Below are positions 45,420 through 52,990 of a stretch of DNA of 64,000 nt, piece after piece. The notes beneath the pieces were generated by a model. That model ran no database searches. It saw only the letters and a program-made list of their open reading frames with translations, and was not told where the DNA came from. Made by a program: the position numbers and the translations under genes. Position 1 is the stretch's first letter, and each line of letters starts with the position of its first letter. The DNA comes from Streptomyces sp. NBC_00820. GTDB lineage: Bacteria > Actinomycetota > Actinomycetes > Streptomycetales > Streptomycetaceae. The stretch spans positions 3,608,501 through 3,672,500 of the forward strand of contig NZ_CP108882.1 of NCBI RefSeq assembly GCF_036347055.1, written 5' to 3'.

Positions 45420-47063
45420 TCAGTGGACGAGTTCGCCCGCACCCTCCGTCGCCGGAGCCGCCTCGTCCGCCGCGTCCTCCGCATCCGCCGCGCCCTCCGC
45501 ATCCTCCGCGCCCTCGACGTGCTGCGCCGGGCGCTTGGGCAGCGCGAACATCAGCAGGAAGATCACGCCCATGACGGCGGCCACCCACCACAGCGCGTGC
45601 TGGAAGGCGTGCGCGAAGGCCGGGCCGACCTGCGTCCGGGCCAGCCGGTCGTCGATCACCCCGAAGAAGACGACCGACACCAGGCCGAGGCCGAGCGCGT
45701 TGCCCATCTGCTGCACGGTGTTGATCAGGCCGGACGCGGATCCGGCGTGCTCGCGCGGCACTTCGGAGAGGACCGCGTCGGTGAGCGGGGCGACGATCAG
45801 GCCCATGCCGGCGCCCATCACGACCAGCGGCAGGGTCATCTGCCAGGAGGCGATGGCGAGGCCGTAACGGTGGGCCTCCCCGATGTAGATCAGCACGCCC
45901 GCCCCCATCACCAGCGCGCCGGCCTGGAGGACCTTGCGCCCGAACCGCGGGACCAGCTTCTGCACGGACAGGCCGGCGGCCGTGGACACGGCGAGCGAGA
46001 ACGGCACGCCGGTCAGTCCGGCCCGCAGCGGGCGCCAGCCGAGGCCGATCTGCATGTACAGCGTCCAGACCAGGAAGAAGATGCCGAGCGCGACACCGAA
46101 GACGGTCTGTACGGCGATGCCGGCGGCGAAGCTCTTCACCCGGAACAGGGACAGCTCGATCAGCGGGGAGCCGTCGCGGTCCGCCTTGCGGCGCTCGTAC
46201 GCCACCAGCACCGCGAAGACGACGAACGCGCCCGCCATCGAGACGTACCCCCACAGCGGCCAGCCCAGCTCGCGGCCGCGGGTGAGCGGGTACAGCAGCA
46301 TGAGCAGGCCCAGCGTGACCAGGGCGACGCCGACGAGGTCCAGCTTCAGCGCCTTCGGGGCGCGGGACTCGGTGATGTAGCGGCGGCCGAGGAAGAGGGC
46401 GACGAGGCCGACGGGCAGGTTGATCAGGAAGATCGGCCGCCACTCCAGGCCGAACAGGTTCCACTCCGTCAGCAGCGCGCCGAGCAGCGGTCCGGAGACC
46501 GCGCCGAGGCCGACGATCGCGCCGAACAGGCCGAACACCTTGCCGCGTTCATGGGCCGGGAAGGTGGCGTGCACGATCGACAGGACCTGCGGGACCATCA
46601 TCGCCGCCATGGCGCCCTGCAGGATGCGGGAGGCGACCAGCATCTCGGGGTTCGCGGCGAAACCGCAGAGGGCGGAGGCGACGGTGAAGCCGGCGATACC
46701 CAGGAGGAACAGACGCTTGCGGCCGTGGATGTCGCCGAGCCGGCCGCCGGTGATCAGGCCCGCGGCGAAGGCGAGGGCGTAGCCGGCGGTTATCCACTGG
46801 ATCTGGCTGAAGGAGGCGCCCGCGTCGTGCTCGATGGAGGGGATCGCGATGTTGACGATCGTGACGTCGACGAGGTCCATGAAGGCCGCGGTCATCACGA
46901 TCGCGAGCGCGAACCAACGGCGGCGGTCGCCCTGCGCCTCGGCTTGAGCCGGTGCCTGAGCCTGGCCCTGTGCCGGGACCTGCGCCTGCACCTCGGCCCG
47001 GTCCTGGGCCTGCGCCCGGGCCTGCGCCGGCTGGGCGCCGGAGGTCTGTTCCGTGGATGTCAT
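45420..47063 (-). CDS. MFS drug exporter, DHA2 (EmrB/QacA) family
   Basis: 547 residues, fourteen predicted helices. DHA2 motifs are present: DVTIVNIAIPSIEHDAGAS (D1), YALAFAAGLITGGRLGDIHGRKRLFLLG (motif A) and ARILQGAMAAMMVPQVLSI (motif B). The N-terminus carries an Ala/Gln repeat (AQAQ, QAQAPAQAEAQ) and the C-terminus an acidic Ala/Glu/Asp repeat (EGAEDAEGAADAEDAADE). Divergent from a WYL regulator, with an inverted repeat between them. Substrate unknown. Confidence 0.92.
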   Translation of the reverse strand: MTSTEQTSGAQPAQARAQAQDRAEVQAQVPAQGQAQAPAQAEAQGDRRRWFALAIVMTAAFMDLVDVTIVNIAIPSIEHDAGASFSQIQWITAGYALAFAAGLITGGRLGDIHGRKRLFLLGIAGFTVASALCGFAANPEMLVASRILQGAMAAMMVPQVLSIVHATFPAHERGKVFGLFGAIVGLGAVSGPLLGALLTEWNLFGLEWRPIFLINLPVGLVALFLGRRYITESRAPKALKLDLVGVALVTLGLLMLLYPLTRGRELGWPLWGYVSMAGAFVVFAVLVAYERRKADRDGSPLIELSLFRVKSFAAGIAVQTVFGVALGIFFLVWTLYMQIGLGWRPLRAGLTGVPFSLAVSTAAGLSVQKLVPRFGRKVLQAGALVMGAGVLIYIGEAHRYGLAIASWQMTLPLVVMGAGMGLIVAPLTDAVLSEVPREHAGSASGLINTVQQMGNALGLGLVSVVFFGVIDDRLARTQVGPAFAHAFQHALWWVAAVMGVIFLLMFALPKRPAQHVEGAEDAEGAADAEDAADEAAPATEGAGELVH

Positions 47064-47076
47064 GTCCGCAAGCTAA

Positions 47077-47090
47077 GACCTCATTAGGTC
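47077..47090. promoter_or_regulatory. Inverted repeat between the MFS and WYL genes
   Basis: GACCT-CATT-AGGTC, 14 bp upstream of the MFS ATG and 15 bp upstream of the WYL gene start. A probable operator for the WYL/HTH regulator; overlapping divergent promoters are likely. Confidence 0.5.
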
Positions 47091-47104
47091 AGATCGTGTC
47101 CTAG

Positions 47105-48115
47105 ATGTACGCCATGCTGAGAGGCATGACGACGGACACCCCGGGTCGCATCCTCCAGCTCCTCTCCCTCCTGCAGACCCCGCGCGAATGGCCCGGCGGC
47201 GAGCTGGCCGAGCGGCTCGGGGTGTCCCGGCGCACGGTGCGGCGGGACGTCGACCGGCTGCGTGAGCTGGGCTATCCCGTGCAGGCCACGAAGGGCTCCG
47301 ACGGCGGGTACCGGCTGGTCGCGGGCAAGGCGATGCCCCCGCTGGTGCTCGACGACGAGGAGGCCGTGGCGATCGCGGTCGGCCTGCGCGCCGGGGCCGG
47401 GCACGCGGTGGCGGGCGTCGACGAGGCGTCCGTACGGGCGCTGGCGAAGCTGGAACAGGTGCTGCCTGCGCGACTGCGGCACCGGGTGTCCACCCTCCAG
47501 GCCGCGACGACCCCGCTGGCCGGCGGGGACGGGGCGAGCATCGCGCCCGAGACCCTGACCGTCATGGCGTCGACGGTCGCGGGCCGGGAGCGGCTGCGGT
47601 TCGCCTACCGCGCCAAGGACGGCAGCGAGTCACGCCGGCTCACCGAGCCGTACCGGCTGGTGTCCACGGGGCGGCGCTGGTACCTCGTCGCGTACGACCT
47701 CGACCGCGAGGACTGGCGCACCTTCCGGGTGGACCGGGTGAGCGAACCCGCCGCCACCGGGGCGCGGTTCACTCCGCGGGAGTTGCCGGAGGGGAGCGCC
47801 GCGGAGTACCTGCGCCGCTCGATCCGGGGGCAGCAGGAGACGTACGCGTTCACCGTGCGCTTCGCCGCACCGCCGGAGGCCGTCGCCTCGCGGATTCCGG
47901 GGTGGGTCGGGACACCCGAGGCGGACGGGGCGGGCGGGTGCGTCCTGCGAGGGGAGAGCGGGGACCCGGTGGAGTGGCTGGCGGTGCGGCTGGCGATGGT
48001 GGGGTGCGAGTTCGCGGTCCTGGCACCGGATGAACTGGGCGCGTGCGTACGGGACTTGGGTGCGCGGATGAGCAGGGCCGGGGCGGCGGGGGCGGAGGTC
48101 GCGCCACCCGGGTAG
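47105..48115 (+). CDS. HTH-WYL domain transcriptional regulator (YafY type)
   Basis: 336 residues. An N-terminal DeoR-like HTH (GELAERLGVSRRTVRRDVDRLRELGYPVQATKGSDGGYRL) and a WYL domain with the PYRLVSTGRRWYLVAYDLDREDWRTFRVDRV core, then a WCX C-terminal region. Such proteins sense nucleic acids or small ligands. The start may be ATG 47105, 47114 or 47126; no ribosome site has good spacing, so a leaderless transcript is possible. Divergent from the MFS exporter, which it probably controls. Confidence 0.85.
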   Translation: MYAMLRGMTTDTPGRILQLLSLLQTPREWPGGELAERLGVSRRTVRRDVDRLRELGYPVQATKGSDGGYRLVAGKAMPPLVLDDEEAVAIAVGLRAGAGHAVAGVDEASVRALAKLEQVLPARLRHRVSTLQAATTPLAGGDGASIAPETLTVMASTVAGRERLRFAYRAKDGSESRRLTEPYRLVSTGRRWYLVAYDLDREDWRTFRVDRVSEPAATGARFTPRELPEGSAAEYLRRSIRGQQETYAFTVRFAAPPEAVASRIPGWVGTPEADGAGGCVLRGESGDPVEWLAVRLAMVGCEFAVLAPDELGACVRDLGARMSRAGAAGAEVAPPG

Positions 48116-48177
48116 GCGCCACCCGTCTCGGCGTGGCGGCGACGGCGGCCCGCACCGAAAGGACCGGCCGAGCCGGG

Positions 48178-48262
48178 CCGACCGACCCGACCCTCAACTC
48201 AGCCGTCAGCCCAGTCGGCCCTGTCGGCCCTGCCAATCCAGTCGGCCCAGTCGGCCGCTCAG
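48178..48262. repeat. Tandem repeat of CAGTCGGCC(C)
   Basis: Six to seven degenerate 9-12 bp copies (agtcggccctgtcggccc) between the converging WYL and TetR genes. Confidence 0.65.
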
Positions 48263-49164
48263 GCCGATCCGCCCCACCCGAAGTCCCCCAGCGCCGTGAG
48301 GTTGCGCAGTGCCAGGGCGGCCGGGCCGCCGGGGCCGGTGTGCGGGGAGGTGGTGGCGGCCCATGCCTCGACCGCCACGCGGACGGCCGCGCAGGCGACC
48401 GCCGCGGCGAACCGGAGGTGCGGGGTGACGGTGGCGTCGGCGGGGAGGAGGGCGTGCGCATCGGCGTCGGCCGTGCCGGTCTCGGCAACGTTGTCCACGG
48501 AGGCGGCCGAAGCCGACGCCCCTCTCGCCGAAGCCAGGCGCACGGCCAGAACCGGGGCCAGTTCCTCCTCCGCCGCCTGGCACACCTCGGCCCACACCTT
48601 GCGGAGCGCCGGGCTCGTGTCGGCGAGGTGGATCAAGGTGCGGGCCCACTCCCAGGACGAGGCGGAGAGGCCGGAGCCGGGGGCGAGGGTCTGGTCGACC
48701 GCGTGGCGGAGCGCCTCGGGGATGGTCAGGGAGGCCGGGGCGTGGTGGACCGCCGCCGTCCAGAGCTGGGCGCCGGCCGCGTAGAGGGGGGCCACCGCCT
48801 CTTCCTTGGAGGCGAAGTACCGGTAGAACGTGCGCGGGGCGATGCCCGCCGCCTGGGCGATGTCCTCGGCCCGGGTGTTCCGCAGTCCGTGGCGCACGAA
48901 GAGCGTGGCCGCCGCCTGGGCGATCTCCATGCGGGTCTCGGCCTTGCGGCGTTCGGTGAGGGACGCCGACGGGGAGGCCGGAAAAAGCTGCCGGTGGATG
49001 GCGGTGCCGGTAAATCCGGCAGGACCGCCAGTACCAGTGGCACCGCCAGTACCAGTGGTACCGCCAGTGCCAATGACGCCGGTGATGCGGGAAGTACCGG
49101 TGATGCGGGGAGTGCCAGTGGTGCGGGAGGTGCCGGTGGTGCCGGTGGTGCGGGGGGTGCTCAC
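48259..49164 (-). CDS. TetR-family regulator with Thr-Gly repeat N-terminus
   Basis: Up to 301 residues. The HTH begins around residue 70 (KAETRMEIAQAAATLFVRHGLRNTRAEDIAQAAGIAPRTFYRYFASKEEAV) and a TetR C-domain follows. The first 50 residues are a (TGT / TGG / ITGTS)n repeat encoded by 9-18 bp tandem repeats at 49015-49160, unlike usual TetR proteins. GTG 49164 lies 20 bp from the palindrome upstream. A later start would drop the repeat; no strong internal ribosome site is seen. No divergent target gene is adjacent, so autoregulation is the only inference. Confidence 0.8.
   Translation of the reverse strand: MSTPRTTGTTGTSRTTGTPRITGTSRITGVIGTGGTTGTGGATGTGGPAGFTGTAIHRQLFPASPSASLTERRKAETRMEIAQAAATLFVRHGLRNTRAEDIAQAAGIAPRTFYRYFASKEEAVAPLYAAGAQLWTAAVHHAPASLTIPEALRHAVDQTLAPGSGLSASSWEWARTLIHLADTSPALRKVWAEVCQAAEEELAPVLAVRLASARGASASAASVDNVAETGTADADAHALLPADATVTPHLRFAAAVACAAVRVAVEAWAATTSPHTGPGGPAALALRNLTALGDFGWGGSA
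49015..49160. repeat. Tandem repeats in the TetR N-terminal coding region
   Basis: Units such as ccagtaccagtggcaccg (twice in full) and gtgatgcggg(g)a(a)gtaccg/gtgccg repeat across 145 bp, all in multiples of 3. Confidence 0.75.
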
Positions 49165-49184
49165 GTTGGCAGGCTATGCCGATG

Positions 49185-49199
49185 TGGCAGAATCTGCCA
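49185..49199. promoter_or_regulatory. 15-bp palindrome TGGCAGAATCTGCCA upstream of the TetR gene
   Basis: Perfect apart from the central base, 21 bp upstream of GTG 49164. A probable autoregulatory operator. Confidence 0.6.
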
Positions 49200-49202
49200 T
49201 CC

Positions 49203-49241
49203 GGCGGGCCACCCCGGGGTTCAGGTACGGGGTGGCCCGCC
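49203..49241. terminator. 13-bp stem-loop upstream of the TetR gene
   Basis: GGCGGGCCACCCC and its exact complement at 49229-49241 with a 13-nt loop. It has no T run. It lies between the TetR promoter and the region below; it may insulate the TetR gene from hrdD transcripts. Confidence 0.5.
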
Positions 49242-49412
49242 ATTCCAGCATGTCCGTGGATGTTCCGGACGCCCGGGGTGCGCTTTCCCGAACTCGCCCA
49301 CCCCCCGATCCCGGCCAGTCCCAGGCCCAAGCACAACCCCGACCCCGACCTCGGCCCCGAACCCGACCCCCGACAGGGACCGGAACTCGCCCGCCCCCAC
49401 ACACAAGAAAAA

Positions 49413-49454
49413 CCGGGCCCCGGCGCCTGGGGGGGGGTAGGCGCCGGGGCCCGG
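49413..49454 (-). terminator. Intrinsic terminator on the hrdD side
   Basis: A perfect 15-bp stem (CCGGGCCCCGGCGCC and complement) whose loop contains nine G in a row on the plus strand. On the minus strand the hairpin is followed by GGTTTTTCTTGT, a proper T run, so it should end transcripts from hrdD, whose stop is 236 bp upstream. Confidence 0.8.
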
Positions 49455-49494
49455 CTGGGAAGGTCCCGGCGCCGGGGGGGATTGCGTCGGGACG

Positions 49495-49610
49495 TGGTTC
49501 AACTGGCGTGGGGGACATGGCTCAAGTGGCGCGGTGAGGGAGTGCGGCCCCCGGGCTTCGTTCCCTGGGTGCGATCCTCGGGTTCAATTCCCGGGCCCGG
49601 AAGGGTTGTT
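49495..49610 (+). other. tRNA-like remnant or structured RNA in the hrdD 3' region
   Basis: A perfect tRNA-type T arm (TCGGG, loop TTCAATT, CCCGG) lies at about 49578-49594, and D-arm-like sequences (GGTTCAACTGG, GGCTCAAGTGG) lie 50-80 bp upstream. Acceptor strands do not pair and no good anticodon arm can be drawn, so this is not called as a tRNA. Apart from this and the terminator, 49245-49690 holds no gene. Confidence 0.3.
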
Positions 49611-49690
49611 CCCTCGGACCCCGGGGTTGAAGCGACGGTACCGCGCCATGTTTGCGCCGTCTTTCGCCACCGGGCGTACGCCCCGTGATG

Positions 49691-50689
49691 TCACGCCGCC
49701 GCGTCGAAGCCGGTGTCGCGGGCCAGCTTCTTCAGTTCGAGCAGCGCGTGCTTCTCGATCTGCCGGATGCGTTCACGGGTCAGACCGTGCTCCTTGCCCA
49801 CCTCCGTGAGGGTGCGCTCGCGGCCGTCGTCGATGCCGTACCGCATCTTGATGATGGAGGCCGTGCGCTCGTCCAGGCGGCCGATCAGGTCGTCCAGCTC
49901 CTCGCTGCGCAGCAGGCTGAGGACGGACTGCTCGGGAGAGACCGCGGAGGTGTCCTCCAGCAGGTCACCGAACTGCGTCTCACCCTGGTCGTCCACCGGC
50001 ATGTTCAGCGAGACCGGGTCGCGGGACCAGTCGAGCACGTCGGTCACGCGCTCCGGCGTCGAGCCCAGCTCGGCGGCGATCTCCGCGGGCTCCGCCTCGC
50101 GCCCGTGCTCGCGGTTGAACTCGCGCTGCACGCGGCGGATGCGGCCCAGCTCCTCCACCAGGTGGACGGGGAGCCGGATGGTGCGGGACTGGTCGGCGAT
50201 GGAGCGGGTGATGGCCTGGCGGATCCACCAGGTGGCGTACGTCGAGAACTTGAAGCCCTTGCGGTAGTCGAACTTCTCGACCGCGCGCACCAGACCGGCG
50301 TTGCCCTCCTGGATCAGGTCGAGGAGGGGCAGGCCCGCTCGCGGGTAGCGCCGCGCGACCGCCACGACCAGGCGGAGGTTGGAACGGATGAAGACGTCCT
50401 TGGCCCGCTCGGCGTCGACGATCAGCGCCTCCAGCTCGTCACGGGTCGCCCCGACCCTCGTCTCCTCGTGCCCGTCGAGGAGCTGCCGTGCGAACACACC
50501 CGCTTCGATGATCTGGGACAGCTCGACCTCCTTGGCGGCGTCGAGCAGCGGCGTGCGCGCGATCTCGTCGAGGTACATGCCGACCAGATCACGGTCCGCG
50601 ATCTCGCCGCCGTGTGCGCGAACACTGCTTGCCGAGTCGGCCGTCTCGCCAGTGGCGGACTTACGACGGGCGACGGCACGGGTTGCCAT
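49691..50689 (-). CDS. hrdD: Principal-like RNA polymerase sigma factor HrdD
   Basis: 332 residues, the length of Streptomyces HrdD. Region 1.2 (DLVGMYLDEIARTPLL), region 2 (SNLRLVVAVARRYPRAGLPLLDLIQEGNAGLVRAVEKFDYRKGFKFSTYATWWIRQAITRSIADQSRTIRLPVH), region 3 and region 4.2 (TLTEVGKEHGLTRERIRQIEKHALLELKKLA) are all complete. It recognises the same kind of promoter as HrdB but is dispensable in S. coelicolor. A SigR-type promoter lies 145 bp upstream and a dispersed repeat sits in the leader. Confidence 0.93.
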   Translation of the reverse strand: MATRAVARRKSATGETADSASSVRAHGGEIADRDLVGMYLDEIARTPLLDAAKEVELSQIIEAGVFARQLLDGHEETRVGATRDELEALIVDAERAKDVFIRSNLRLVVAVARRYPRAGLPLLDLIQEGNAGLVRAVEKFDYRKGFKFSTYATWWIRQAITRSIADQSRTIRLPVHLVEELGRIRRVQREFNREHGREAEPAEIAAELGSTPERVTDVLDWSRDPVSLNMPVDDQGETQFGDLLEDTSAVSPEQSVLSLLRSEELDDLIGRLDERTASIIKMRYGIDDGRERTLTEVGKEHGLTRERIRQIEKHALLELKKLARDTGFDAAA

Positions 50690-50705
50690 GCGTGCTCCCT
50701 TGCGT

Positions 50706-50748
50706 TGGGGTCCCCCCTGCTCGGCCGAAGCCGAGAGCTCGGGGGAGG
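50706..50748. repeat. Dispersed palindromic repeat in the hrdD leader
   Basis: TGGGGTCCCCCCTGCTCGG, then an inner hairpin (CGGC CGAA GCCG), then AGAGCTCGGGGGAG. Lies 17 bp upstream of the hrdD ATG, within the untranslated leader if transcription starts at the SigR-type site. Confidence 0.75.
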
Positions 50749-50830
50749 GCTGGCGGGTGGTCCTGGCGAACGCTCAGCACTCCGGGACTTCCTCTGGGAC
50801 TCTCCTCGAGTGCCCTGCATCTGTGGGAAA

Positions 50831-50858
50831 CAACGACTGGAATCCGGACAGAATTCCC
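50831..50858 (-). promoter_or_regulatory. SigR-type promoter of hrdD
   Basis: On the minus strand GGGAAT (50858-50853), an 18-bp spacer, then GTTG (50834-50831, continuing TTT). This equals the SigR consensus GGGAAT-N18-GTT used under thiol-oxidative stress. hrdD of S. coelicolor is a known SigR target. Confidence 0.85.
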
Positions 50859-50918
50859 AACCCGTCCCCCTATTTTTCTGATCATGCAGTACCCTGTTTC
50901 GCCACACAGGGAGGCGTG

Positions 50919-51455
50919 ATGTCGACCGGGCGTACAGAGGTGCAGGTCAGGCCGGGAGTCGAGGCGGATCTCGATGCCCTCACGGCCCTCTACAACCACT
51001 ACGTACGTGAGACGGCCATCACGTTCGACACGGCGGTCTTCACTCCGCGGGAGCGCCGTCCCTGGCTGCTCTCCCACCCGGAAGACGGCCCGCACCGCCT
51101 GATGGTTGCCACGGACACGGACTCTCAGGAGATTCTGGGGTACGCCACATCCAGCCCCTACCGGCCGAAGCCCGCCTACGCCACCTCCGTGGAGACGTCG
51201 GTGTACGTCGCCCCGGACTCCCTCAGAGGGGGCACCGCCGGCCGGCGCGGCATCGGCGGCCTCCTCTACGCCGCCCTCTTCAAGGCCCTGGCCGAGGAGG
51301 ACGTACACCGCGCCTACGCCGGGATCGCGCAGCCGAACGAGGCCTCCGAGCGGCTGCACGCCCGCTTCGGCTTCCGGCACGTCGGCACGTACCGCGAGGT
51401 GGGCCGCAAGTTCGGCCACTACTGGGACGTGGCCTGGTACGAGAAGGACCTGTAG
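50919..51455 (+). CDS. GNAT acetyltransferase, phosphinothricin/methionine-sulfone type
   Basis: 178 residues of the Pat/Bar-like family: VRPGVEADLDALTALYNHYVRETAITFDTAVFTPRERRPWL, ETSVYVAPDSLRGGTAGRRGIGGLLYAALFKALA (acetyl-CoA site), then AGIAQPNEASERLHARFGFRHVGTYREVGRKFGHYWDVAWYE. Members acetylate phosphinothricin or methionine sulfoximine; a homologue beside hrdD of S. coelicolor gives bialaphos resistance when expressed. ATG 50919 with GGGAGGCGTG upstream. Divergent from hrdD. Confidence 0.88.
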   Translation: MSTGRTEVQVRPGVEADLDALTALYNHYVRETAITFDTAVFTPRERRPWLLSHPEDGPHRLMVATDTDSQEILGYATSSPYRPKPAYATSVETSVYVAPDSLRGGTAGRRGIGGLLYAALFKALAEEDVHRAYAGIAQPNEASERLHARFGFRHVGTYREVGRKFGHYWDVAWYEKDL

Positions 51456-51501
51456 CCCCCGGCTCCCCCAGCTCCCCACCCGGCTCCCGGGCGAAGCCGG
51501 G

Positions 51502-52323
51502 TCAGCCGAACTGCGCCGACCTCTTCGCCAGCCCCATCCAGAACCCGTCGATCACCGACTTCTGCGTGTCGAGCTCGCCGCCCGCCTCCGCCGCGCCCAT
51601 GGTGACGAAGAGCGGTGCGAAGTGCTCGGTGCGCGGATGGGCGTAGCGGCCGGCCGGGGCCTTGTTCAGGAAGTCCAGCAGGGCGTCCCAGTCCCGGGCC
51701 TCCAGGGCCCGCCTGCCCCAGTCGTCGAACTCGGAGGACCAGCTCGGCACGCCGCCCGCGTGGCGCAGGGCGGCCAGGTTGTGGGTGAAGAATCCGGAGC
51801 CGACGATCAGTACGCCCTCGTCGCGCAGCGGAGCGAGCCTGCGGCCGATGTCCATCAGGCGGACCGGGTCGAGGGTGGGCATGGAGATCTGCAGGACGGA
51901 GATGTCGGCGTCCGGGAACATCTCGACCAGGGGGACGTACGCGCCGTGGTCGAGCCCGCGGTCGGGGATGTCCTGGACGGGGGTGCCGGGGGCGCGCAGC
52001 AGCTTGCGGACGGACTCGGCGAGCTCCGGTGCGCCGGGGGCGTCGTATCGCACCTGGTAGTAGTGCTCGGGGAAGCCCCAGAAGTCGTAGACCAGTGGGA
52101 CGGTGGTGACGGCGCCGAGGGCGAGCGGGGCCTCCTCCCAGTGGGCGGAGACGACGAGGATCGCCCTGGGCCGGGGCAGGGCCGCGGACCAGGCGGCGAG
52201 CTGGCCGGGCCAGACGGGATCGTCGGCGAGCGGCGGGGCGCCGTGGCTGAGGTAGAGGGCGGGCATGCGCTCACGCCCGGTGGCGGACGGCTGCGGTACG
52301 GCGTCGACGGCTGCGTCGGACAT
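51502..52323 (-). CDS. LigB-type extradiol dioxygenase (YgiD/DODA family)
   Basis: 273 residues. The metal-binding histidines of the family are in LYLSHGAPPLA, VVSAHWEEAP, RGLDHGAYVPLVEMFPDADISVLQIS and RTEHFAPLFVTMGAA. Plant and bacterial members cleave catechols such as DOPA, though bacterial function is often unproven. ATG 52323. Divergent from a MarR gene, so likely under its control. Confidence 0.9.
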   Translation of the reverse strand: MSDAAVDAVPQPSATGRERMPALYLSHGAPPLADDPVWPGQLAAWSAALPRPRAILVVSAHWEEAPLALGAVTTVPLVYDFWGFPEHYYQVRYDAPGAPELAESVRKLLRAPGTPVQDIPDRGLDHGAYVPLVEMFPDADISVLQISMPTLDPVRLMDIGRRLAPLRDEGVLIVGSGFFTHNLAALRHAGGVPSWSSEFDDWGRRALEARDWDALLDFLNKAPAGRYAHPRTEHFAPLFVTMGAAEAGGELDTQKSVIDGFWMGLAKRSAQFG

Positions 52324-52407
52324 GGCGGCGGCTCCCTGCGGTCTCGGTCCACGTGGCGTTCGGCAGATGCTTTAACTCTCAAGCATTACGCGAAGAGCGT
52401 ACGCCCG

Positions 52408-52419
52408 ACTTGTTCAAGT
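52408..52419. promoter_or_regulatory. Palindrome ACTTGTTCAAGT between the dioxygenase and MarR genes
   Basis: 5-bp arms around TT, followed at once by TTCAAGG; a related TTTAACTCTCAAG lies 30 bp upstream. Probable MarR operator, next to the MarR ribosome site AAGGAGG. Confidence 0.6.
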
Positions 52420-52449
52420 TTCAAGGAGGTGGCTCGTACAGTGGGACCC

Positions 52450-52959
52450 ATGAACTCGGCAACGGACTCCGCCGGCCGGCACCGCTGGCTCACCGACGAG
52501 GAACAGCGCGTCTGGCGCGCCTATCTGCACGCCACCACGCTGCTGGAGGACCACCTCGACCGCCAGCTCCAGCGCGACGCGGGGATGCCGCACATCTACT
52601 ACGGCCTCCTCGTCACCCTCGCCGAGGCGCCCCGCCGCAGGCTGCGGATGACCGAGCTGGCGATGAAGGCGAAGATCACCCGCTCCCGGCTGTCGCACGC
52701 GATCGCGCGGCTGGAGCGCAACGGCTGGGTCCGCCGCGAGGACTGCCCCTCGGACAAGCGCGGCCAGTTCGCGGTGCTCACCGAGGAGGGGACCGAGGTG
52801 CTGCGCGAGACCGCCCCGGGCCATGTGACCGCCGTACGGCAGGCGCTGTTCGAGCGGCTGACCCCCGGACAGCAGAAGGCCCTCGGCGAGATCATGGAGA
52901 TCGTCGCCGAGGGCCTTCAGCCCGACGAAGCGGGTGCGGACCTGCCCTGGCTCCGCTGA
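52450..52959 (+). CDS. MarR-family regulator
   Basis: 169 residues: WLTDEEQRVWRAYLHATTLLEDHLDRQLQRDAGMPHIYYGLLVTLAEAPRRRLRMTELAMKAKITRSRLSHAIARLERNGWVRREDCPSDKRGQFAVLTEEG, the usual MarR winged helix with wing. ATG 52450 is 21 bp after AAGGAGGT; GTG 52441 in frame has better spacing and may be the real start. Probable repressor of the divergent dioxygenase gene. Confidence 0.88.
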   Translation: MNSATDSAGRHRWLTDEEQRVWRAYLHATTLLEDHLDRQLQRDAGMPHIYYGLLVTLAEAPRRRLRMTELAMKAKITRSRLSHAIARLERNGWVRREDCPSDKRGQFAVLTEEGTEVLRETAPGHVTAVRQALFERLTPGQQKALGEIMEIVAEGLQPDEAGADLPWLR

Positions 52960-52990
52960 GTCACCGTCCGTCACGGCGCCTCGCGCTCGC

